DNA of 64,000 nt from Polytrichum commune (lineage: Eukaryota; Streptophyta; Polytrichopsida; Polytrichales; Polytrichaceae), in assembly GCA_950295325.1 (NCBI GenBank), contig OX485806.1:56849169-56913168 (forward strand). Direction: 5' to 3'. Position 1 is the first letter of the stretch. Each line of letters opens with the position of its first letter. A program made the translations under genes and the position numbers. The notes beneath the pieces were generated by a model that was not told the origin of the DNA, ran no database searches, and worked only from the letters and a program-made list of their open reading frames with translations. Below, in pieces: positions 10,301 to 23,040 of this stretch.

Positions 10301-13300
10301 GGTTCACACATGCAGGCTCTCGTAATTGAGAGCATCCAAAACACACAAAATTCAACACCTGAATCAAAGTTGAGAATGTGGTTCACACATGCAGGCTCTC
10401 AGAAGTGAGAGCATCCAAAACACACAACAATTCAACACGTGAATCAAAGTTGAGAATGTGGTTCACACATGTAGGCTCTCGGAATTGAGAACATCCAAAA
10501 CACACAACAATTAAACACGTGAATCAAAGTTGAGAATGTGGTTCACACAAGTAGGTTCTAGGAAGTGAGAGCATCCAAAAAAACACAAAATTCAACACGC
10601 GAATCGAAGTTGAGAATGTGGTTCACACATGCAGGCTCTCAGAAGTGAGACCATCCAAAACACACAACCATTCAACACGTCAATCAAAGTTGAGAATGTG
10701 GTTCACACAAGTAGGCTCTCAGAACAGATAGCATCCAAAAAAACACAAACTTCAACACATGAATCAAAGTTGAGAATGTGCTTCACACATGTAGCCTCTC
10801 GGAAGTGAGAGCATCCAAAACACACAACCATTCAAGACGTGAATGAAAGTTTAGAATGTGGTTCACACATGTAGGCTCTCAGAACTGAGAGCATCCAAAA
10901 AAACACAAAATTCAACACCTGAATCAAAGTTGTGAATGTGGTTTCCACATGTAGGCTCTCGGAAGTGAGAGCGTCCAAAACACACAACCATGAACACGTG
11001 AATCAAAGTTGAGAATGTGGTTCACACATGTAGGCTCTCGGAAGTGAGAGCATCCAAAAAAACACAAAATTCAACACCTGAATCAAAGTTGTGAATCTGG
11101 TTTACACATGTAGGCTCTCGGAAGTGAGAGCATCCAAAAACACACAACCATTCAAGACGTGAATGAAAGTTTAGAATGTGGTTCACACGTGCAGGCTCTT
11201 AGAAGTGAGAGCATCCAAGAAAACACAAACTTCAACACATGAATCAAAGTTGAGAATGTGGTTTGCACATGTAGGCTCTCGGAAGTGAAAGCGTCCAAAA
11301 CACACAACCATTGAACACGTGAATCAAAGTTGAGAATGTGGTTCACACATGTAGGCTCTCAGAAGTGAAAGCATCCAAAAAAACACAAAATTCAACACCT
11401 GAATCAAAGTTGTGAATCTGGTTTACACATGTAGGCTCTCGGAAGTGAGAGCATCCAAAAACACACAACCATTCAACACGTGAATGAAAGTTTAGAATGT
11501 GGTTCACACGTGCAGGCTCTTAGAAGTGAGAGCATCCAAGAAAACACAAACTTCAACACATGAATCAAAGTTGAGAATGTGGTTTGCACATGTAGGCTCT
11601 CGGAAGTGAAAGCGTCCAAAACACACAACCATTCAACACGTGAATCAAAGTTGAGAATGTGGTTCAGACATGTAGACTCTCGGAATTGAGAGCATCGTAA
11701 ACACACAACCATTCAACACGTGAATCAAAGTTGAGAATGTGGTTCACACATGCAGGCTCTCAGAAGTGATAGCATCCAAAACACACAACCATTCAAGACG
11801 TGAATCAAAGTTGAGAATGTGGTTCACACATGTAGGCTCTCAGAGGTGAGAGCATCCAAAACACACAAACATTCAACACGTGAATCAAGGTTGAGAATGT
11901 GGTTCAGACATGTAGGCTTCCGGAATTGAGAGCATCCAAAAAAATACAAAATTCAACACCTGAATCAAAGCTTAGAATGTGGTACACATATGTAGCCTCT
12001 CGGAAGTGGGAGCATCCGAAACACACAACCATTCAACACGTGAATCAAACTTGAGAATGTGGTTCAGACATGTAGGCTCCCGGAATTGAAAGCATCCAAA
12101 AAAACACAAAATTCAACACCTAAATCAAAGTTGACAATGTGGTTCACACATGTAGGCTCTCGGAATTGAAAGCATCCAAGACACACAGCCATTCAACACG
12201 TGAGTGAAAGTTGAGAATGTGGTTCACACATGTAGGCTCTCGGAAGTGACAACATCGAAAACACACAGAATTCAACACCTGAATCAAAGTTGAGAATGTG
12301 GTTCACACATGTAAGCTCTCGGAATTGAAAGCATCCAAAACACACAACCATTCAACACGTGAATCAAAGTTGAGAATGTGGTTCACACATGTAGGCTTCC
12401 GGAATTGAGAGCATCCAAAAAAACACAAAATTCAACACCTGAATCAAAGTTGTGAATGTGGTTTGCACATGTAGGCTCTCGGAAGTGAGAGCGTCCAAAA
12501 CACACAACCATTGAACACGTGAATCAAAGTTGAGAATGTGGTTCACACATGTAGGCTCTCGGAAGTGAAAGCATCCAAAACACACAACCATTCAAGACGT
12601 GAATGAAAGTTTAGAATGTGGTTCACACATGTAGGCTCTCAGAAGTGAGAGCATCCAAAATAACACAAAATTCAACACATGAATCAAAGTTGAGAATGTG
12701 GTTCACACATGTAGGCTCTCGGAAGTGAGAGCATCCAAAAAAACACAAAATTTGACACATGAATCAAAGTTGAGAATGTGGTTCACACATGTAGGCTCTC
12801 GGAAGTGAGAGCATCCAAAAAAACACAAAATTCCACACATGAATCAAAGTTGAGAATGTGGTTCACACATGTAGGCTCTCGGAAGTGAGAGCATCGAAAA
12901 AAACACAAAATTCAACACGTGAATCAAAGTTGAGAATGAAGTTCACACATGTAGGCTCTCGGAATTGAGAGCATCCAAAACACATACCCATTCAACACGT
13001 GAATCAAAGTTGAGAATGTGGTTCACACATGTAGGCTCTCGGAAATGAGAGCATCCCAAGAAACACAAAATTCAACACAGTGAATCAAAGTTGAGAATGT
13101 GGTTAACACATGTAGGCTATCGGAATTGAGAGCATCCAAAACACACAACCAGTCAACACATGAATAAAAGTTGAGAATGTAGTTCACACATGTAGGCTCT
13201 CGGAAGTGAGAGCATCCAAAAAACCACAAAATGCAACACCTCAATCGAAGTTGATAATGTGGTTCACACATGTAGGCTCTCGGAAGTAAGAGCATCCGAA

Positions 13301-14282
13301 ACACACAACCATTCAACACGTGAATCAAAGTTAAGAATGTGGTTCACACATGTAGGCTATCGGAAATGAAAGCATCCCAAAAAACACAAAATTCAAAACA
13401 GTGAATCAAAGTTGAGAATGTGGTTCACACATGTAGGCTCTCGGAAGTGAGAGCATCCAAAAATACACAAAATTCAACACATGAATCAAAGTTGAGAATG
13501 TGGTTCACACATGTAGGTTCTTGGATTTGAGAGCATCCAAAAAAACACAAAATTCAACACCTCAATCAAAGTTGAGAATGTGGTTCACACATGTAGGCTC
13601 TCGGAAGTGAGACCATCCAAAACAACACAACCATTCAAGACGTGAATGAAAGTTGAGAATGTGGTTCACACATGCAGGCTCTCAGAAGTGATAGCATCCA
13701 AAAAAACACAAACTTCAACACATGAATCAAAGTTGAGAATGTGGTTCATACATGTAGGCTCTCGGAAGTGAGAGCGTACAAAACACACAACTATTCAACA
13801 CGTGAATCAAAGTTGAGAATGTGGTTCATACATGTAGGCTCTCGGAAGTGAGAGCGTACAAAACACACAACTAATCAACACGTGAATCAAAGTTGAGAAT
13901 GTGGTTCACACATGTAGGCTCTCGGAAGTGAGAGCATAAAAAACACACAACCATTCAAGACGTGAATGAAAGTTTAGAATGAGGTTCACACATGCAGGCT
14001 CTCAGAAGTGAGAGCATCCAAAAAAACATAAACTTCAACACATGAATCAAAGTTGAGAATGTGGTTCACACATGTAGGCTCTCGGTAGTGAGAGCGTACA
14101 AAACACACAACTATTCAATACATGAATCAAAGTTGAGAATGTGGTTCACACATGTAGGCTCTCGGAAGTGAGAGCATAAAAAACACACAACCATTCAAGA
14201 CGTGAATCAAAGTTCAGAATGAGGTTCACACATGCCGGCTCTCGGAAGTGAGACCATCCAAAAAAACTCAAACTTTAACACA
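4327..14282 (+). repeat. Satellite, left diverged segment
   Basis: Monomers are the most heterogeneous of the array, with many 79-bp units, private substitutions (GTACGC, GATAGC, GGGAGC) and no continuous higher-order register. Diluted long-range copies remain: about 5.2-6.17 kb resembles 9.83-10.7 kb, and the first monomers after the LTR (with CATCCAAGACA and ACATCGAAAACAC) recur near 12.16-12.34 kb. Confidence 0.85.
7000..9410 (+). repeat. Satellite segment duplicated at a 1675-bp offset
   Basis: About 0.7 kb at 7.0-7.74 kb recurs at 8.68-9.41 kb with the same private variants in order: GGCTCCCGG (7121 and 8796), GGTTGACACATG, GTTGACAAGGTGG and CACGTCAGTCAAAG (7645 and 9320). The offset is constant, so this is a block copy, not chance similarity. 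Confidence 0.85.
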
Positions 14283-17200
14283 TGAATCAAAGTTGAGAAT
14301 GTGGTTCACACATGTAGGCTCTCGGAAGTGAGAGCGTCCAAAACACACAACCATTCAACAGGTGAATCAAAGTTGAGAATGTGGTTCACACATTTAGGCT
14401 CTCGGAAGTGAATGCATCCAAAAAAACACAAACTTCAACACATGAATAAAAGTTGAGAATGTGGTTCACACATGTAGGCTCTCGGAAGTGAGAGCATCCA
14501 AAAATACACAAAATTCAACACATGAATCAAAGTTTAGAATGAGGTTCACACATGTAGGTTCTTGGATTTGAGAGCATCCAAAAAAACACAAAATTCAACA
14601 CCTCAATCAAAGTTGAGAATGTGGTTCACACATGTAGGCTCTCGGAAGTGAGACCATCCAAAACAACACAACCATTCAACACGTGAATGAAAGTTTAGAA
14701 TGTGGTTCACACATGCAGGCTCTCAGAAGTGATAGCATCCAAAACACACAACCATTCAAGACGTGAATGAAAGTTTAGAATGTGGTTCACACATGTAGGC
14801 TCTCGGAAGTGAGAGCATCCAAAAAAACACAAAATTCGACACGTGAATCAAAGTTGTGAATGTGGTTCACACATGTAGGCTCTCGGAAGTGAGAGCATAA
14901 AAAACACATAACCATTCAAGACGTGAATGAAAATTTAGAATGAGGTTCACACATGCAGGCTCTCAGAAGTGAGAGCATCCAAAAAAACATAAACTTCAAC
15001 ACATGAATCAAAGTTGAGAATGTGGTTCAGACATGTAGGCTTTCGGAAGTGAGAGCGTCCAAAACACACAACCATTCAACATGTGAATCAAAGTTGAGAA
15101 TGTGGTTCACACATTTAGGCTCTCGGAAGTGAGTGCATCCAAAACACACAACCATTCAACACGTGAATCAAAGTTGAGAATGTGGTTGAAAAATGCAGGC
15201 TCTCAGAAGTGATAGCATCCAAAAAAACACAAACTTCAACACATGAATCAAAGTTGAGAATGTGGTTCACACATGTAGGCTCTCGGAAGTGAGAGCGTCC
15301 AAAACACACAACCATTCAACACGTGAATAAAAGTTGAGAATGTGGTTCACACATGTAGGCTCTCGGAAGTGAGAGCATCCAAAACACACAACCATTCAAG
15401 ACCTGAATAAAAGTTGAGAATCTCGTTCAGACATGTAGGCTCTCGGAAGTGACAGCATCCAAAATACACAAAAATTCAATACGTGAATCCAAGTTGAGAC
15501 TGTGGTTCACACATGTAGGCTCTCGGAATTGAGAGCATCCAAAACACACAACCATTCAAGACCTGAATAAAAGTTGAGAATCTCGTTCAGACATGTAGGC
15601 TCTCGGAAGTGACAGCATCCAAAATACACAACCATTCAACACGTGAATCAAAGTTGAGAATGTGGTTCACACATGTAGGCTCTCGGAAGTGAGAGCATCC
15701 AAAAAACCACAAAATGCAACACCTCAATCAAAGTTGATAATGTGGTTCACACATGTAGGCTCTCGGAAGTAAGAGCATCCGAAACACACAACCATTCAAC
15801 ACGTGAATCAAAGTTGAGAATGTGGTTCACACATGTAGGCTATCGGAAATGAAAGCATCCCAAAAAACACAAAATTCAAAACAGTGAATCAAAGTTGAGA
15901 ATGTGGTTCACACATGTAGGCTCTCGGAAGTGAGAGCATCCAAAAAACCACAAAATGCAACACCTCAATCAAAGTTGATAATGTTGTTCACACATGTAGG
16001 CTCTCGGAAGTAAGAGCATCCGAAACACACAACCATTCAACACGTGAATCAAAGTTGAGAATGTGGTTCACACATGTAGGCTATCGGAAATGAAAGCATC
16101 CCAAAAAACACAAAATTCAAAACAGTGAATCAAAGTTCAGAATGTGGTTCACACATGTAGGCTCTCGGAAGTGAGAGCATCCAAAACACACAACCATTCA
16201 AGACGTCAATGAAAGTTGAGGATGTGGTTCACACATGTAGGCTCTCGGAAGTGAGAGCATCCAAAAAAACACAAAATTCGACACGTGAATCAAAGTTGAG
16301 AATGTGGTTCACACATGTATGCTCTCGGAAGTGAGAGCGTCCAAAACACACAACCATTCAACAGGTGAATCAAAGTTGAGAATGTGGTTCACACATTTAG
16401 GCTCTCGGAAGTGAATGCATCCAAAAAAACACAAACTTCAACACATGAATAAAAGTTGAGAATGTGGTTCACACATGTAGGCTCTCGGAAGTGAGAGCAT
16501 CCAAAAATACACAAAATTCAACACATGAATCAAAGTTTAGAATGAGGTTCACACATGTAGGTTCTTGGATTTGAGAGCATCCAAAAAAACACAAAATTCA
16601 ACACCTCAATCAAAGTTGAGAATGTGGTTCACACATGTAGGCTCTCGGAAGTGAGACCATCCAAAACAACACAACCATTCAACACGTGAATGAAAGTTTA
16701 GAATGTGGTTCACACATGCAGGCTCTCAGAAGTGATAGCATCCAAAACACACAACCATTCAAGACGTGAATGAAAGTTTAGAATGTGGTTCACACATGTA
16801 GGCTCTCGGAAGTGAGAGCATCCAAAAAAACACAAAATTCGACACGTGAATCAAAGTTGTGAATGTGGTTCACACATGTAGGCTCTCGGAAGTGAGAGCA
16901 TAAAAAACACATAACCATTCAAGACGTGAATGAAAATTTAGAATGAGGTTCACACATGCAGGCTCTCAGAAGTGAGAGCATCCAAAAAAACATAAACTTC
17001 AACACATGAATCAAAGTTGAGAATGTGGTTCAGACATGTAGGCTTTCGGAAGTGAGAGCGTCCAAAACACACAACCATTCAACATGTGAATCAAAGTTGA
17101 GAATGTGGTTCACACATTTAGGCTCTCGGAAGTGAGTGCATCCAAAACACACAACCATTCAACACGTGAATCAAAGTTGAGAATGTGGTTGAAAAATGCA

Positions 17201-18290
17201 GGCTCTCAGAAGTGATAGCATCCAAAAAAACACAAACTTCAACACATGAATCAAAGTTGAGAATGTGGTTCACACATGTAGGCTCTCGGAAGTGAGAGCG
17301 TCCAAAACACACAACCATTCAACACGTGAATAAAAGTTGAGAATGTGGTTCACACATGTAGGCTCTCGGAAGTGAGAGCATCCAAAACACACAACCATTC
17401 AAGACCTGAATAAAAGTTGAGAATCTCGTTCAGACATGTAGGCTCTCGGAAGTGACAGCATCCAAAATACACAAAAATTCAATACGTGAATCCAAGTTGA
17501 GACTGTGGTTCACACATGTAGGCTCTCGGAATTGAGAGCATCCAAAACACACAACCATTCAAGACCTGAATAAAAGTTGAGAATCTCGTTCAGACATGTA
17601 GGCTCTCGGAAGTGACAGCATCCAAAATACACAACCATTCAACACGTGAATCAAAGTTGAGAATGTGGTTCACACATGTAGGCTCTCGGAAGTGAGAGCA
17701 TCCAAAAAACCACAAAATGCAACACCTCAATCAAAGTTGATAATGTGGTTCACACATGTAGGCTCTCGGAAGTAAGAGCATCCGAAACACACAACCATTC
17801 AACACGTGAATCAAAGTTGAGAATGTGGTTCACACATGTAGGCTATCGGAAATGAAAGCATCCCAAAAAACACAAAATTCAAAACAGTGAATCAAAGTTG
17901 AGAATGTGGTTCACACATGTAGGCTCTCGGAAGTGAGAGCATCCAAAAAACCACAAAATGCAACACCTCAATCAAAGTTGATAATGTTGTTCACACATGT
18001 AGGCTCTCGGAAGTAAGAGCATCCGAAACACACAACCATTCAACACGTGAATCAAAGTTGAGAATGTGGTTCACACATGTAGGCTATCGGAAATGAAAGC
18101 ATCCCAAAAAACACAAAATTCAAAACAGTGAATCAAAGTTCAGAATGTGGTTCACACATGTAGGCTCTCGGAAGTGAGAGCATCCAAAACACACAACCAT
18201 TCAAGACGTCAATGAAAGTTGAGGATGTGGTTCACACATGTAGGCTCTCGGAAGTGAGAGCATCCAAAAAAACACAAAATTCGACACGTG
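14283..18290 (+). repeat. 2003-bp higher-order repeat, two tandem copies
   Basis: 14283-16285 and 16286-18288 match nearly base for base, with the same variant order: ACAGGTGAAT (14360/16363), TAGGTTCTTGGATTTG, GAAAAATGCAGG and TACACAAAAATTCAATACG. The length is 25 monomers plus 3 extra bases. The few differences include GTAGGCTC versus GTATGCTC near the start. Confidence 0.92.
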
Positions 18291-20356
18291 AATCAAAGTT
18301 GAGAATGTGGTTCACACATGTATGCTCTCGGAAGTGAGAGCGTCCAAAACACACAACCATTCAACACGTGAATAAAAGTTGAGAATGTGGTTCACACATG
18401 TAGGCTCTCGGACGTAAGAGCATCCAAAACACACAACCATGCAACACGTGAATCAAAGTTGAGAATGTGGTTCACACATGTAGGCTATCGGAAATGAAAG
18501 CATCCCAAAAAACACAAAATTCAAAACAGTGAATCAAAGTTGAGAATGTGGTTCACACATGTAGGCTCTCGGAAGTGAGAGCATCCAAAAAACCACAAAA
18601 TGCAACACCTCAATCAAAGTTGATAATGTGGTTCACACATGTAGGCTCCCGGAAGTAAGAGCATCCGAAACACACAACCATTCAACACGTGAATCAAAGT
18701 TGAGAATGTGGTTCACACATGTAGGCTATCGGAAATGAAAGCATCCCAAAAAACACAAAATTCAAAACAGTGAATCAAAGTTGAGAATGTGGTTCACACA
18801 TGTAGGCTCTCGGAAGTGAGAGCATCCAAAAAACCACAAAATGCAACACCTCAATCAAAGTTGATAATGTTGTTCACACATGTAGGCTCTCGGAAGTAAG
18901 AGCATCCGAAACACACAACCATTCAACACGTGAATCAAAGTTGAGAATGTGGTTCACACATGTAGGCTCTCGGAAGTGAGAGCATCCAAAACACACAACC
19001 ATTCAACACGTGAATCAAAATTGAGAATGTCGTTCACACATGTAGGCTCTCGGAAGTGAGAGCATCCAAAACACAAAACCATTCAACACGTGAATCACAG
19101 TTGAGAATCTGGTTCACACAAGTAGGCTCTCCGAAGTGAGAGCGTCCAAAACACACAACCATTCAACACGTGAATAAAAGTTGAGAATGTGGTTCACACA
19201 TGTAGGCTATCGGAAATGAAAGCATCCCAAAAAACACAAAATTCAAAACAGTGAATAAAAGTTGAGAATGTGGTTCAGACATGTAGGCTCTCGGAAGTGA
19301 GAGCATCCAAAAAAACACAAAATTCGACACGTGAATCAAAGTTGAGAATGTGGTTCACACATGTAGGCTCTCGGAAGTGAGAGCGTCCAAAACACACAAC
19401 CATTCAACACGTGAATAAAAGTTGAGAATGTGGTTCACACATGTAGGCTCTCGGACGTAAGAGCATCCAAAACACACAACCATGCAACACGTGAATCAAA
19501 GTTGAGAATGTGGTTCACACATGTAGGCTATCGGAAATGAAAGCATCCCAAAAAACACAAAATTCAAAACAGTGAATCAAAGTTGAGAATGTGGTTCATA
19601 CATGTAGGCTCTCGGAAGTGAGAGCATCCAAAAAACCACAAAATGCAACACCTCAATCAAAGTTGATAATGTGGTTCACACATGTAGGCTCCCGGAAGTA
19701 AGAGCATCCGAAACACACAACCATTCAACACGTGAATCAAAGTTGAGAATGTGGTTCACACATGTAGGCTATCGGAAATGAAAGCATCCCAAAAAACACA
19801 AAATTCAAAACAGTGAATCAAAGTTGAGAATGTGGTTCACACATGTAGGCTCTCGGAAGTGAGAGCATCCAAAAAACCACAAAATGCAACACCTCAATCA
19901 AAGTTGATAATGTTGTTCACACATGTAGGCTCTCGGAAGTAAGAGCATCCGAAACACACAACCATTCAACACGTGAATCAAAGTTGAGAATGTGGTTCAC
20001 ACATGTAGGCTCTCGGAAGTGAGAGCATCCAAAACACACAACCATTCAACACGTGAATCAAAATTGAGAATGTCGTTCACACATGTAGGCTCTCGGAAGT
20101 GAGAGCATCCAAAACACAAAACCATTCAACACGTGAATCACAGTTGAGAATCTGGTTCACACAAGTAGGCTCTCCGAAGTGAGAGCGTCCAAAACACACA
20201 ACCATTCAACACGTGAATAAAAGTTGAGAATGTGGTTCACACATGTAGGCTATCGGAAATGAAAGCATCCCAAAAAACACAAAATTCAAAACAGTGAATA
20301 AAAGTTGAGAATGTGGTTCAGACATGTAGGCTCTCGGAAGTGAGAGCATCCAAAAA
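18241..20356 (+). repeat. 1043-bp higher-order repeat, two tandem copies
   Basis: Landmarks repeat 1043 bp apart: GGACGTAAGAG (18410/19453) and CTCCGAAGTGAG (19129/20172). The unit is 13 monomers plus 3 bases and begins with the TTCGACACGTG variant. A third partial copy follows to about 20.9 kb. It contains 81-bp monomers with AAAACAGTGAATC. Confidence 0.92.
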
Positions 20357-22400
20357 ACCACAAAATGCAACACCTCAATCAAAGTTGATAATGTGGTTCA
20401 CACATGTAGGCTCTCGGAAGTAAGAGCATCCGAAACACACAACCATTCAACACGTGAATCAAAGTTGAGAATGTGGTTCACACATGTAGGCTATCGGAAA
20501 TGAAAGCATCCCAAAAAACACAAAATTCAAAACAGTGAATCAAAGTTGAGAATGTGGTTCACACATGTAGGCTCTCGGAAGTGAGAGCATCCAAAAAACC
20601 ACAAAATGCAACACCTCAATCAAAGTTGATAATGTTGTTCACACATGTAGGCTCTCGGAAGTAAGAGCATCCGAAACACACAACCATTCAACACGTGAAT
20701 CAAAGTTGAGAATGTGGTTCACACATGTAGGCTCTCGGAAGTGAGAGCATCCAAAACACACAACCATTCAACACGTGAATCAAAATTGAGAATGTCGTTC
20801 ACACATGTAGGCTCTCGGAAGTGAGAGCATCCAAAACACAAAACCATTCAACACGTGAATCACAGTTGAGAATCTGGTTCAAACAAGTAGGTTCTCGGAA
20901 GTGAGAGCGTCCAAAACACACAACCATTCAACACGTGAATAAAAGTTGAGAATGTGGTTCACACATGTAGGCTCTCGGAAGTGAGAGCATCCAAATAACT
21001 ACAAAATGCAACACCTCAATCAAAGTTGATAATGTGGTTCACACATGTAGGCTCTCGGAAGTAAGAGCATCCGAAACACACAACCATTCAACACGTGAAT
21101 CAAAGTTGAGAATGTGGTTCACACATGTAGGCTATCGGAAATGAAAGCATCCCAAAAAACACAAAATTCAAAACAGTGAATCAAAGTTGAGAATGTGGTT
21201 CACACATGTAGGCTCTCGGAAGTGAGAGCATCCAAAAATACACAAAATTGAACACATGAATCAAAGTTGAGAATGTGGTTCACACATGTAGGCTCTCGGA
21301 AGTGAGAGCGTCCAAAACACACAACCATTCAACATGTGAATCAAAGTTGAGAATGTGGTTCACACATTTAGGCTTTCGGAATTGAGAGCATCGAAAACAC
21401 ACAACCATTCAACACGTGAATCAAAGTTGAGAATGTGGTTCACACATGCAGGCTCTCGGAATTGAAAGCATCCAAAACACACAACCATTCAACACGTGAA
21501 TGAAAGTTTAGAATGTGGTTCACACATGCAGGCTCTCAGAATTGAAAGCATCCAAAACACACAACCATTCAACACGTGAATGAAAGTTTAGAATGTGGTT
21601 CACATATGCAGGCTCTCAGAAATGAGAGCTTCCGAAAAAACACAAACTTCAACACATGAATCAAAGTTGAGAATGTGGTTCACACATGTAGGCTCTCGGA
21701 AGTGAGAGCGTATTATACACACAACCATTCAACACGTGAATGAAAGTTGAGAATGTGGTTCACACATGTAGGCTCTCGGAAGTGAGAGCGTCTAATACAC
21801 ACAACCATTCAACACGTGAATGAAAGTTGAAAATGTGGTTCACAAATATAGGCTCTCGGAAGTGAGAGCATCCAAAACACACAACCATTCAACACGTGAA
21901 TCAAAGTTGAGAATGTGGTTCACACATGTAGGCTCTCGGAAGTGAGAGCATCCCAAAATACACAAAATTCAACACGTGAATCAAAGTTGAGAATGTGGTT
22001 CACACATGTAGGTTCTTGGATTTGAGAGCATCCAAAAAAACATAAAATTCAACACCTCAACCAAAGTTGAGAATGTGGTTCACACATGTAGGCTCTCGTA
22101 AGTGAGACCATCCAAAACAACACAACCATTCAAGACGTGAATGAAAGTTTAGAATGTGGTTCACACATGTAGGCTCTCGGAAGTGAGAGCATCCAAAACA
22201 CACAACCATTCAACACGTGAATCAAAGTTGAGAATGTGGTTCACACATGTAGGCTCTCGGAAGTGAGAGCGTCCAAAACACACAACCATTCAACACGTGA
22301 ATCAAAGTTGAGAATATGGTTCACACATGTAGGCTCTCGGAAGTGAGAGCCTCCAAAACACACAACCATTCAACACGTGAATCAAAGTTGAGAATGTGGT
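20357..22400 (+). repeat. Satellite segment of mixed monomers
   Basis: The start continues the preceding repeat (CAAAATGCAACACCTC and AAAACAGTGAATC types), followed by a mixture of variants including GTCTAATACAC and GTATTATACAC. No clean higher-order period is seen. A first TAGGCTTTCGG monomer, the landmark of the heptamer repeat, lies at about 21370. Confidence 0.8.
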
Positions 22401-23040
22401 TCACACATGTAGGCTCTCGGAAGTGAGAGCATCCAAAACACAAAACCATTCAACACGTGAATCACAGTTGAGAATCTGGTTCACACAAGTAGGCTCTCGG
22501 AAGTGAGAGCGTCCAAAACACACAACCATTCAACACGTGAATCAAAGTTGAGAATGTGGTTCACACATGTAGGCTCTCGGAAGTGAGAGCATCCAAAACA
22601 CAAAACCATTCAACACGTGAATCACAATTGAGAATCTGGTTCACACAAGTAGGCTCTCGGAAGTGAGAGCGTCCAAAACACACAACCATTCAACACGTGA
22701 ATCAAAGTTGAGAATGTGGTTCACACATGTAGGCTCTCGGAAGTGAGAGCATCCAAAACACAAAACCATTCAACACGTGAATCACAGTTGAGAATCTGGT
22801 TCACACAAGTAGGCTCTCGGAAGTGAGAGCGTCCAAAACATACAACCATTCAACACGTGAATCAAAGTTGAGAATGTGGTTCACACATGTAGGCTCTCGA
22901 AGGTGAGAGCATCCAAAACACAAAACCATTCAACACGTGAATCACAGTTGAGAATCTGGTTCACACAAGTAGGCTCTCGGAAGTGAGAGCGTCCAAAACA
23001 CACAACCATTCAACACGTGAATCACAGTTGAGAATGTGGT
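22401..23040 (+). repeat. 160-bp dimeric higher-order repeat, four copies
   Basis: Two monomer types alternate strictly: one with CACAAAACCATTC and CACAGTTGAGAATCTGG followed by CACAAGTAGG, the other with GAGCGTCC and the standard body. CAAAACCATT occurs at 22441, 22601, 22761 and 22921, exactly 160 bp apart. Confidence 0.9.
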
